A stretch of 21,437 nucleotides of DNA. It comes from Hypsibius dujardini (taxonomy: Eukaryota > Tardigrada > Eutardigrada > Parachela > Hypsibiidae). Positions 9,001 through 16,767 of this stretch are shown here, piece after piece. Under the pieces are notes generated by a model. That model saw nothing but the letters and a program-made list of their open reading frames with translations, did no database searches and was not told the origin of the DNA. A program made the translations under genes and the position numbers. Location: the NCBI GenBank assembly GCA_001579985.1, contig LRSR01014172.1, positions 1-21,437 on the forward strand. The letters run 5' to 3'. Position 1 is the stretch's first letter. Every line of letters begins with the position of its first letter.

Positions 9001-11915
9001 AGCCTGGATGATCAGACGGACAGACAGACAAGCAGGCGGACGGACGGATAGACGGACAAACGGATAGACGAACAGATATCCACACGGACAGGCAGACGGA
9101 CGGACAGACGGACAGATATCCCTACGGACAGGCAGGCGGGCGGACAGACAGACGGACATACATCCAAACGGACGGGCAAACGGACGGACGGACGGACGGA
9201 CGGACGGACGGTATGCCCGGCGGACAGTTGAGTTATGAGATATCAAGTGGTTAGACGGCTACACGGTCGGGCTGCTAGTCGGACGGAGCGATTCATTGTC
9301 AAGTATTGAGATATCTGAACGTTTAAATGAGTTCTCGGACCGATCGTTAAGGAGTGGGAGGTCAGGCAGCTTGGTGGTTGGTTTGTTGGATGGTTTGATG
9401 GCGGACAACAAACAAACGGACGGACAGACGAACAAACGGACAGACGAACGGACGGACAGACGAACGGACGGACAGACGAACGGACGGACAGACGAACGGA
9501 CGGACGGACGGACGGACGGTGGGCAGGGTATGCCGACGGAAAACTGAGGAACCCTCATTTCTCACAACATGCGCCGAGCTTTCTTCAAGTTAGTCGTGCG
9601 TTCCACGATTAACTGCACCTCATTCCTGCCTGCCCCAAGGTCCCCGCCTTCTAACACAGTCGACGAAAGGGACCATGCCCCTCTTCCAACCGAAATTTTG
9701 CCACATATCTTAGACTAACCGGCAATATCCGGCGGTACTCCCGACGCTTTAGTGGTCTTCGGCACCGGCTCCGTCGTCGTCCTCATCGTGGTCGTTTGCA
9801 CCGTCGTGGTGGTGACCGGAGACGGACTGGTCAGCTGCGAGTTGAGCTGCATCAACAGCGGCAGCAGCTTAATCTGGATGTCCGCCGCGCTGAGATTCCC
9901 ATCCGACAGGAAGGACAGATCAATCGGCGCCTTGGTCGTTGTCGTGGGCGTGGTCGTCGTGGTTGTGGGCGTGGTCGTGGTCGTGGTTGCGCTGAGTTCC
10001 AGCAGTGCCTGCAGGAGTTTCTTCTGCATTTCCGCCTTGGAAATGGTTTGATCCTGCAGGAAGGAGAGGTCGACGCCGTGGTGCTCGTAGACAATGACTT
10101 CCGGGGTTGTTGTTGCCGGCGGTGGAGGCGGAGCTGTGGGTGACGGACCGTCCGTTGGTGGGAGGGGCGTTTGGGTTGTTGATGTCGTCAAGGGGATGTG
10201 GTGGACGATTTCCGTTCGGGACGCGTCAAGGTTTGAAATGACTCCTTGCGATTGCACCGGCCGACTGACTAAAAAACAAGAATTTTTAGTTGAAACCGAC
10301 AGACAAGGAAGGACTCAGGTCAAAAGTGCCTTAGCAATCAGTCAACATCTACGACTGATTAATTGATTGATGATAGCTGTTGAAATTATTTAATTCATTA
10401 ATCAATCAGCATCTACAATTGATTGATTGATTGATGATAGCTCTTGATATTATTTAATTCATTAATCAATCAGGATCTACAATTGATTAATTGATTGATG
10501 ATAGCTGTTGAAATTATTTAATTCATCAATCAATCAGCATCTACAATTGATTAATTGATTGATTGATAATAGCTGTTGATATTATTTAATTCATTATTCA
10601 TCAATCAATCAATCAATCAACATTGCATAACAAAACGTTAATTAATTTAAACTGAAACATTTAACTTTATTGTCTATTCCGGTGTCAAGTTTTAAGTTAA
10701 ATAAAAAGTAATATTAATCACGTGCCTGATTTTAAATTAAATTAAAAATGTAATCCTCATCCGAAATTAGTTTTGATTTAAATTAAAATTAAATTGTCTT
10801 AAAATGCAACAACTGTTTTTTTGCATTTTAAATCGGATCGTAACAGCTTCAGATCGGTAGGCGGGATAGACGCGCTCTCTGGCAGTCTCACCTCCTCCGA
10901 TGACCGAATGGGAGGGAACGCGGACCACTCCACCAAAGCGGCGGGACGTGTCGCCGTTCAGCTGGACGCGAATCACTCCGTCCGCGTTGTCTACCATAAT
11001 TGTGTCGTCGGATGCCTCGCTCCCGGATTGTGAGACCGCTGTCTCCATTTTAGCCTTCGTCGTAGCCGGCTTCAAAGTGCTTGTCTGGGTCGTCGTAGCC
11101 GGTTTCAGGGTGCTTGTCTGGGTCGTCGTAGCCGGTTTCAGGGTGCTTGTCTGGGTCGTAGCTGGTTTCAGGGTGCTTGTCTGGGTCGTCGTAGCCGGTT
11201 TCAGGGTGCTTATCTGGGTCGTCGTAGCTGGTTTCAGGGTGCTTGTCTGGGTCGTCGTTGTAGTGGAAGTGGGAGTGGTTTCCACGGTCGTTGGGGGCGT
11301 GGTCAAAGTAGTCGTCGACGGTTGACTCGTGGTACCACTCGACGGGGTTGACTCTCCTATATATATATTTATATATATATATTATTATTGTAAGTAATGG
11401 TAATTGGGTTTTGAAAGAAGGAAATATTAGTTGGGAATCATTATGTTCTCACGGGAATAAATTCCGTCGATGAGGGCGGACCCTGCGAGGAAGCCTTCCA
11501 ACGGGATGAGTGACACCTTGTTAGACTCGTGACTGACCGCTGAAGCATGTGTTGTCGGGAGCTCTTTTGACGGAGCAGAAGACGCAACAATTTCCTTTGA
11601 GGTTGACAGACTTTGCATCACGACTTTTGGGACGATTGTTGCCGATGTCTGAGGAAGTGCTGCTTGAGTTGATGGCGGAGCTGCTGAAGATGAGACCGTC
11701 GAGTCGTTTGCGTTCTTTTTCCAGTACGGAATTTTCTCGGTACTTCCCGCGGACGGTGTGACGTCATAGGTTTTTGAGGTGGTCGGACGGTCGGTTTGGA
11801 GCTTCCGTTTGACCGGGCGAACGATATTCAGCACGCTGTCCAGCTGGGTGTCTGCAACCACAGAGATGGTACTCACGAGGAAAGCCCATGCAAAGATGCG
11901 CTCAGAAGTGTTCAT
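3004..11915 (-). CDS. Large modular secreted protein: mucin-like Cys-free region plus five C-terminal six-Cys modules, 13 exons, 1255 aa
   Basis: Exons: 11915-11453, 11356-10892, 10268-9720, 8525-8316, 8175-7939, 7600-7151, 6997-6764, 6564-6106, 6036-5920, 5243-5103, 5036-4902, 3768-3610, 3152-3004 (stop TAA). They total 3768 nt and all twelve introns are phase 1. The proposed start encodes a good signal peptide (hydrophobic IFAWAFLVSTISVVA, cleavage likely after VVA) with A at -3. In order: a Ser/Thr-rich region; six QTSTLKPATT repeats (exon 2); two helical DLSFL repeats between Thr tracts (exon 3, near residues 375 and 425); Thr/Lys-rich exons 4-5; a Gly-rich stretch and Asn-Gly-Met repeat (exon 6); Pro/Gln-rich exons 7-8. 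Residues 1-1022 have no cysteine. The last 233 have 30, as five six-Cys EGF/EB-like modules, one per exon. Likely an O-glycosylated matrix, mucus or cuticle protein. Weak points are the 5' end (it may join the preceding gene) and the unusual GTTAGT donor of intron 3. Confidence 0.75.
3160..3480. repeat. AT-rich intron 12 with a duplicated 50-bp segment
   Basis: CCCCGGCTTATTTAAT...ATATTGGAATTG at 3201-3250 is repeated at about 3409-3457 (offset 207 bp). TTAGTAATTAATATAAATAAA motifs recur in between. No coding signal; the stretch is intronic (3153-3609). Confidence 0.7.
3901..4741. mobile_element. 835-bp palindromic MITE-like element with TTA target duplication
   Basis: The ends are inverted copies: 3904 onward (CTTGGGGCATTATTCAAGTG) matches the reverse complement ending at 4738 over about 67 bp with few mismatches. 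Both sides are flanked by TTA (3901-3903 and 4739-4741). The interior has no ORF and is AT-rich. A 3-bp TTA/TAA duplication is characteristic of PIF/Harbinger elements and their Tourist-like MITEs, so this is probably a non-autonomous member; the class is an inference. It lies in intron 11 of the 1255-aa gene, between two Cys-module exons, and makes up most of that 1133-nt intron. Confidence 0.75.
4134..4332. repeat. Inner inverted repeat within the MITE-like element
   Basis: About 4136-4202 (TTCTAGTCGATTGGCATCAC ... GAGGGCGGAGC) is repeated inverted at about 4261-4327 (ACTCCGCCCACTGACC ... TGCCAGTCGACTCGAAATTA) with a loop of about 58 bp. The centre of this hairpin (about 4232) is offset from that of the outer element (about 4321). 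It is therefore either an independent nested element or the palindrome core with a later insertion on one side. Confidence 0.65.
5561..5728. repeat. 41-bp minisatellite, four copies, in intron 9 of the 1255-aa gene
   Basis: CGGATTGGTGGGCAA starts at 5561, 5602, 5643 and 5684, exactly 41 bp apart; each unit continues with GCCTGGGGGCGTGGCTACAA. The unit is GC-rich in an otherwise AT-rich 676-nt intron. Because 41 is not a multiple of 3 and the unit lacks stops in two frames, long repetitive spurious ORFs arise here. Confidence 0.95.
6583..6751. repeat. (GACA)n array filling intron 7 of the 1255-aa gene
   Basis: An array of GACA with GATA and AACA variants takes up about 165 of the 199 nt between the exons at 6564 and 6764. 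On the gene strand the pre-mRNA would carry UGUC repeats. Confidence 0.95.
7265..7332 (-). repeat. Coding 9-bp tandem repeat (Met-Asn-Gly)
   Basis: A run of seven 9-bp units (ATGAACGGG on the coding strand, one changed to AAAAACGGG) in exon 6 of the 1255-aa gene encodes Met-Asn-Gly repeats. The flanks are a Gln/Met-rich stretch (EQMRKFMQQHPG) and an Asn-rich stretch. No known function; it resembles low-complexity linkers of structural secreted proteins. Confidence 0.85.
7601..7938. other. Intron 5 of the 1255-aa gene, T-rich, no other feature
   Basis: The 338-nt intron is AT-rich, with TTTTTATTTTT tracts on the plus strand at 7800-7910. The overlapping plus-strand open frame is low-complexity (Phe/Leu/Tyr) and is not supported as a gene. 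Confidence 0.7.
8990..9545. repeat. GGAC/GACA-type arrays and a duplicated segment in intron 3 of the 1255-aa gene
   Basis: Two arrays, 9015-9212 (GGACGGACAGAC variants) and 9405-9522 (CGGACGGACAGACGAA). Each is followed by a related sequence (GGTATGCCCGGCGGACAGTTGAG near 9210; GGTATGCCGACGGAAAACTGAG near 9527), so array and flank were duplicated together. The remainder of the 1194-nt intron (8526-9719) is full of GACGGTC/GGTCAGACGG motifs and has no exon that I can support. Confidence 0.85.
9770..10080 (-). repeat. Two diverged DLSFL helical repeats between Thr tracts
   Basis: Exon 3 encodes two copies of an about 27-residue unit of the form (V/I)DLSFLxDxx(I/L)SxA(E/D)(M/I)QxKLLxxL(L/M)xL, near residues 375 and 425. 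Each is followed by Thr/Pro runs. The hydrophobic spacing after the Ser-x-Ala turn suggests a short amphipathic helix. I do not recognise the unit. Confidence 0.7.
10330..10618. repeat. 64-bp palindromic tandem repeat in intron 2 of the 1255-aa gene
   Basis: The block GATAGCTGTTGAAATTATTTAATTC... recurs at 10372, 10436 and 10500 (64-bp period), then with a 4-bp insertion at about 10565. Each unit has ATCAATCA and TGATTGAT arms around a CATCTAC core, so each copy can form a hairpin. Confidence 0.9.
11046..11255 (-). repeat. Coding tandem repeat, 11-residue Thr-rich unit (about 6 copies)
   Basis: Within exon 2 of the 1255-aa gene a 33-bp unit encoding TQTSTLKPATT is repeated about six times. 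One copy is 3 bp shorter and one has Ile in place of Thr. Dense Thr and Pro is typical of mucin-type O-glycosylated linkers. Near-identity at nucleotide level shows recent expansion and probable length polymorphism. Confidence 0.85.
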
Positions 11916-12299
11916 TTTTATGAATTTTTGATGAAAATTGATAGATAAGACGTTGCTCTGTTTTTTAATACCAAATCTGAATACGGGAAATCTGAATTGA
12001 CCAAGCAAAATGCCGACATCTTTAACTCCTCACCGGAAAATTGTTTTGTCGCTGGTTTGAACAGTTGATTTACCGATTACTACTCACAATACCAGCGTAA
12101 CGGGCAGTCAGGTATTGATTGATTAATTGAATGGCCAGAAACGCAAACGATTGTAGAAATCAAAAGATAATAAAAAATATATCAAGGTCATTTCAGAACA
12201 CGAAGTCAACTGACAATTTCACAATAATAACCAGGATATAAGCAAGAAAAGCAGAGAATTTTCTTACACCAACTACACCGCAGAAAATGACGCTTAGCA

Positions 12300-13310
12300 C
12301 AGTTTCGCTCGATAAGTCAAGCGCGAATCCGCTTTGGCGAAGCAAATTCTACCGGAGTTTCGAAACGGTCAGTTGTCTGTTAGCCGGTCAGTTTGCAATA
12401 TTCAAATTGTGGAAGCATTGAAGGTCAGGAATATCTTTGCTTCACGGAGAACAGTATCTAATTTCATCACAAAAAATACCAACAAGGAAGCCGGAAGTGA
12501 TACTGCATCGTCGGTAAAACGCCGTGGCTCTCCGAATCTCCGAACTCTAGGGCTGGTGGTTGCCGTTCAAAAGAACCTCTCAGGAACGAATCCGCTGACC
12601 CGTTCTGCGTTATCTTTGAAGTACAGTATGTCGGCTACAACTGGTGCTTGCGTGGTTAGCCAGGATTTAGAGGGGAAGGTGCGGAAAAAGTGCCGCGTTT
12701 ATGCCATATCGAACAAGCAGGCTAAACAATGGCTAAAGCGAGGGTCTAGATTCTTGCGCTACATCAACGGCCGTAAGTGGAAGAATGTTGTCACCATTGA
12801 TGAGGCCTGGGTGTATCTGACTGACGTCAAGGGGATCCGGAAGATTTACTACGAGTTTCGGTGAGAACGGAGTTCGGAAAGTTTGACCAAATTCTGGAAG
12901 AAATCTCACTCCAAGGGCAACACGTTTGTGGCTGGCGTTTGCTCCGGTGGAAAAACCACAATGCGCTTCGTCAAATCCGGAGCGAAAATCAACAGTGAAT
13001 AAAACAACCAACGTGTTTTGAAGCCGCTTTTCAAGAACGACATTCGGAAACTATTTCCGGGAGACCTTATCAACAACGTCATCTTGCACCATGACAATGC
13101 TCCAGCGTACTTTTCCGGAATCACCCAAGAGTGGCTTCGAAATTCCGCAATCCAGTTCATTCCGAAAGAGCAATGAATGGGTAATAGCCCTGACCTGGCC
13201 CCCCCTGAATTTCTGTGTAAACTGTCTATTGATTGTCAAAAAAGAAAGAATCAAAATTCTCGTGTCATTACTAAAAAATATGATGAAAACTAAAATTAAT
13301 CAAGTAATCA
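12300..13310 (+). pseudogene. Mariner-like (DD37D-type) transposase pseudogene
   Basis: A plus-strand frame from about 12334 encodes a recognisable mariner-family transposase: an N-terminal helix-turn-helix-like part, then VVTIDEAWVYL (first catalytic Asp, codon 12799), HHDNAPAYFS (second Asp, 13093), then SPDLAP. The frame is interrupted by TGA at 12862, TAA at 13000 and TGA at 13174. In a run of seven C at about 13199-13205 the homology shifts by +1 into a frame reading PLNFCVNCLL. There the third catalytic Asp is replaced by Asn (codon at 13208). Allowing for the extra C, 37 residues separate the second and third catalytic positions, as in maT/DD37D mariners. No ATG start remains (TTG at 12334) and I could not find terminal inverted repeats or flanking TA. 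It is dead and lies on the opposite strand between the two Cys-module genes. Confidence 0.85.
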
Positions 13311-13399
13311 GTTTTTTTAATCAACTAAAAATTTGTCACCAAGGATTTCTAGTATGGTTGCTTTTAATAATTAAAACTTTAGTCTGGTTTTAATCAAAA

Positions 13400-14052
13400 T
13401 CAGTTAACTAATTTCCGTTTTTTTCTCGTTTTTCTGAGTTCAGTTTTTGTATTTGACGTACCACGATCGTCGGTCGCAAATTTTGTCCCGGAAATTGCGT
13501 TGCTGGAGGTGACTTTATTGGCGTCCGCGGTGGAGCCATCCGGTAAGGTGACCAGCTTCCCACCGATCACTTTGATTTGGCTAGTCGAACTAACGTTCGG
13601 GACCATATGCTGAGCATTGATCATATATGCTGCAAAATAGGCGAATCCAAAATAAAATTACCCAATCAATAAGTGCAGGAAATCCGCTGTGAAAATTACG
13701 CTGAGGCTTTGGTATAGATGCCTGCGTGGAAGTTGACACCGCGATGGAATCGGTCTTCGCCGGGGCGGAATTGTTCAGTGCCCTGATCATCCGCCTGGCA
13801 ATGTATCCGACCTGGTCTGTATCCGCATTTCCGTCTACAAATTCTGGTATTATACCATCAAATCAGACACACACACACACATAGACACACAGACACACAC
13901 AGACACACACACATACAGACACACAGACACACAGACATACAGACACACAGACACACAGACACACAGACACACAGACACACAGACACACAGACACACAGAC
14001 ACCGACACAGGCAGACACACAGGCAAGCAGACAGAGAGACAGACAGGCAGGC

Positions 14053-14087
<35 letters not shown>

Positions 14088-15590
14088 GAGACAGACAGGC
14101 AGGCAGACAGACATGTCAATTAAATTAGTAACATACCGTTGAAGGAGTCCTTGTCGACCGCTTGTTCCAATACTGGACTAGCAGATTTGGGTTGGGACTC
14201 GCTCGGTGTTATGTCGTAATTGGGGTACTTCACTAATGGTCCGTCTGCCCAAATATTCTTATCACCCCAGTCGGCCAGGGCAGTTTGTCTGACTTGCCGA
14301 ATCTTCTCCACGCAACGTCCATCGGAGTTCTCAGATGACCCGCTTTTACATTGGCATGTGCCTCGAAGTGGTCGAGTGTCATTTTTGAAGTCGCATCTCG
14401 TGTTTGGATCGACAAATTTGCAGTGCTCTTTCAGGAAACAAACCGCTCCGATCGTCTCTAAAACATGGATGGATATTCACCTAGATGTATCAGAGGGTTG
14501 ATTGCTGTGGTGGGAAAGGGCTTTACTGGTGCAAGCTGCGGGAAACGCCAAACGGTTCTGAGTGTATCCATTGGCAGCATCACAGGCACAGATAAAGAGA
14601 TCACTGGAGTTGAAGAACTTTCGGCATTTCGAACCGATATGTAGGCTATTGCACGTATCGTTTAACGGGTCACAAATGTATTCAAAGATGACGTCTGGAA
14701 GTAAAACGACATTCTAAAGTCGTTTGCAGAAACTGAGGCAGACACCGGCACAGACACAGACACAGACACAGACACAGACACAGACACAGACACAGGCACA
14801 GACACAGAGCACAGGCAGAGACACAGGCAGAGGCACAGGCACAGACAAAGAGGCACAGGCACAGACAGAGGCACAGACAGAGGCACAGACATAGACACAG
14901 ACAAGACTTACTGCGGCATTTCGGACAATCTCCGTCTGCAGTATTCCTGCTGTCCTTGGCCAGGACCTGCCCATGTGGACATGGAAGTTCTGAAGGCGTT
15001 AAGAACCCTATTTATCCTTTGCCAATTTTAGCCGACTTCATTCGGGTCAACACATACGTACCTAAGCAACAAAGACTGGAATTTGCGCTATCCCATGCGA
15101 ACCGTCCCCTTTCACAAGTCTCGTTCCTGTCCCGCACGACGCCGACCGGTTGCGCTACAGGCGCAAACCACAAATGCTCGTCGTTCTTCACCGGCTTCTT
15201 CGATTGACAAGAAACGCCCAGAGCGATCTGGAGAAACGACGGAAATCCACAGATCGTGTCATTGCTCAGCACCTTCGCTGTCTGATTTCCGTGGAATAGA
15301 TCCTCCGAAGAGGCAAAATCCTACACGAAAAAATCGGTAATTAAATAAATATTTTTTTTTTAAATTTTAAGCGTTGAAACTTTTATACACAGAAAAATCA
15401 GGATAAAATGCCATTAAACAGAACAAATAAATGTAAACGAAGAAGTAACTTTATATTAAGCAATTGCGATAAATAAATTCTACATAAATACGTCATAATT
15501 GTTTTCTGGAAATAAAATTAAAAAAAACGCTCAGAGTCTTACCGGAAAACAAAATAATCCAATGAAATAAATGATCCAAGAGTGCCACAT
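13400..15590 (-). CDS. Secreted Cys-rich protein with two six-Cys EGF/EB-type modules, 7 exons, 412 aa
   Basis: Exons: 15590-15543, 15320-15062, 14989-14912, 14694-14527, 14457-14137, 13834-13700, 13629-13400 (stop TGA). They total 1239 nt; intron 1 is phase 0 and the other five are phase 1. Exon 1 encodes a hydrophobic start ([16 protein letters not shown]) that acts as signal peptide. Exons 2-3 hold eight cysteines including a CCL pair and CPKC. Exon 4 (residues 129-184) and exon 5 (from residue 185) each hold a six-Cys module with the C-x-C spacing before the last cysteine seen in EGF-like and EB modules. Exons 6-7 are Ser/Thr-rich with no Cys. The last 20 residues are basic and Lys-rich and lie beyond a good phase-1 donor (13462, followed by GTACGT). 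They may therefore be intron read-through, and the gene may instead splice on into the next gene. Family membership is by Cys pattern only. Confidence 0.7.
13865..14112. repeat. (CACAGA)n / (GACA)n array filling intron 5 of the 412-aa gene
   Basis: The array grades from ACACAC through CACAGA to GACA/GGCA units and covers about 250 of the 302 nt of the intron (13835-14136). The overlapping open frames encode only Cys/Val/Ser repeats and are not genes. Confidence 0.95.
14733..14905. repeat. (GACACA)n array filling intron 3 of the 412-aa gene
   Basis: The array lies between the donor at 14911 and the acceptor at 14695 and covers about 80 percent of the 217-nt intron, starting within ten bases of the donor. 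Variants include GGCACA and GACAGAG. Confidence 0.95.
15321..15542 (-). other. Intron 1 of the 412-aa gene, AT-rich
   Basis: A 222-nt phase-0 intron splits the signal peptide from the mature protein: donor CCG|GTAAGA, acceptor GTGTAG|GAT. It is AT-rich with no repeat array. Confidence 0.7.
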
Positions 15591-16250
15591 AGTCTTTCTT
15601 TCCCCGGCAGACACAGACAACCTTCAATTGGCCTTTATCCCTGAATCAAGACATGGATCCCTGTGCTAGAGACAAAAGTGCCTGAAAAGCGAATGGTCAT
15701 CTCAATCACTCAGGCGTGGAGGGCAGAGATCACGTTGTCAGATGGATGGTGATGACGGAGAACGAAACGGAAAGTTACGGTTGCGCGTTCACAGACACAT
15801 AGGCAACACTCTTAACTAACGACGATGGTCAGGGTCAGGTCGATGGCCGCTAACGGTAACGATTATGATGATTACATACATACAGGCACCGACGCGTGGT
15901 ACATACAGTATATATATATATATATATATAGCCCTAAGCGGCTTAGAGCAAGCGCTGAGCTCCTCGGTATATACATGTCCCTTAGTGTGTAACTGAATTG
16001 CGTGTCTGTGCATCAACACCGGTGCTTTTTTTCGGCAAGCTCCGACGTCGGCTGAAACAATGACAATATTATTTTTTCCTTGGCAAATGCACATGTGAAG
16101 ACATATAAAATGTAACAACAACAAACAGACATGCATTTTCTATAGCAAAAAATGCACACAACTTGCTGCGAAAAAACAGACGGGAAATGAGTGAAGAGTG
16201 AAGCGTAGTTCGCCTCGCGCGGAAATCCGTGTTTAAGCCAAATGCGCGAC
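15591..16250. other. Upstream region of the 412-aa gene, no gene seen
   Basis: It contains a (TA)n run at 15908-15931 some 320 bp upstream of the start codon. A GC-rich block follows (AAGCGGCTTAGAGCAAGCGC at about 15936). The (TA)n could serve as a promoter TATA region for the minus-strand gene, but the distance to the ATG is large and no initiator is evident. No coding frame is supported. Confidence 0.4.
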
Positions 16251-16571
16251 CTTGTCTGTGTCTGTCTGTCTCTGCCGGTGTCTGAGCCTGTGTCTGAGCC
16301 TGCGACCTTGTCTATGCCTGCCTGTCTGCCGGTGTCTGTGCCTGTCTGTTTGTCCGCCGGTATCTGTGCTTGAGTCTACGATCTTTGTCTGTGTCTGTCT
16401 GTCTGCCTGCCGGTGCCTGTGTCTGTCTGACTGCCCGTGTTTGTGTCTGTCTGTCTGCAAGTGTCTGTGTTTGTCTGTCTGCCGGTGTCTGTGTCTGTGT
16501 TTGTCTGTCTGCCGGTGTCTGTGTCTGTGCCTGTCTGTCTCTGCCGGTGTCTGTGTCTGTCTGTCTGTGAA
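16251..16571. repeat. TGTC/TGTG array between the 706-aa and 412-aa genes, reversed orientation
   Basis: The array is rich in TGTCTGTC, TGTGTC and CTGCCGGTG, 320 bp long, with a higher-order unit containing GCCGGTGTCTGTG that recurs several times. Unlike every other GACA-type array in the window, the TGTC strand is on plus here. It lies outside any gene model. Confidence 0.9.
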
Positions 16572-16767
16572 CACTGTGTCTATGGAACAATTCACCATTG
16601 CGCAACAAGAAAAAAGACATCAACGACGATAAGCCGTTGAGTCAACAACAAGGACCTAGCAGTAACAATTCGCTTTCAAGCGCTCATTAACAAATCGGAC
16701 CGTTAAAATAAACCGAAATTTTTCTAGATAAATTAGAAGACTAAGATGTATTCCCGTGGAATGTTTT

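Noticed and set aside
13850-14119. Open frames of Cys/Val/Ser repeats on the minus strand
   Set aside because: They are translations of a microsatellite that lies entirely within an intron.
14733-14905. Telomere-like or satellite DNA
   Set aside because: GACA/GACACA units are simple microsatellites inside introns, not telomeric repeats.
16233-16632. Open frames on both strands across the TGTC array
   Set aside because: Low-complexity translations of a simple repeat; no splice or start context.
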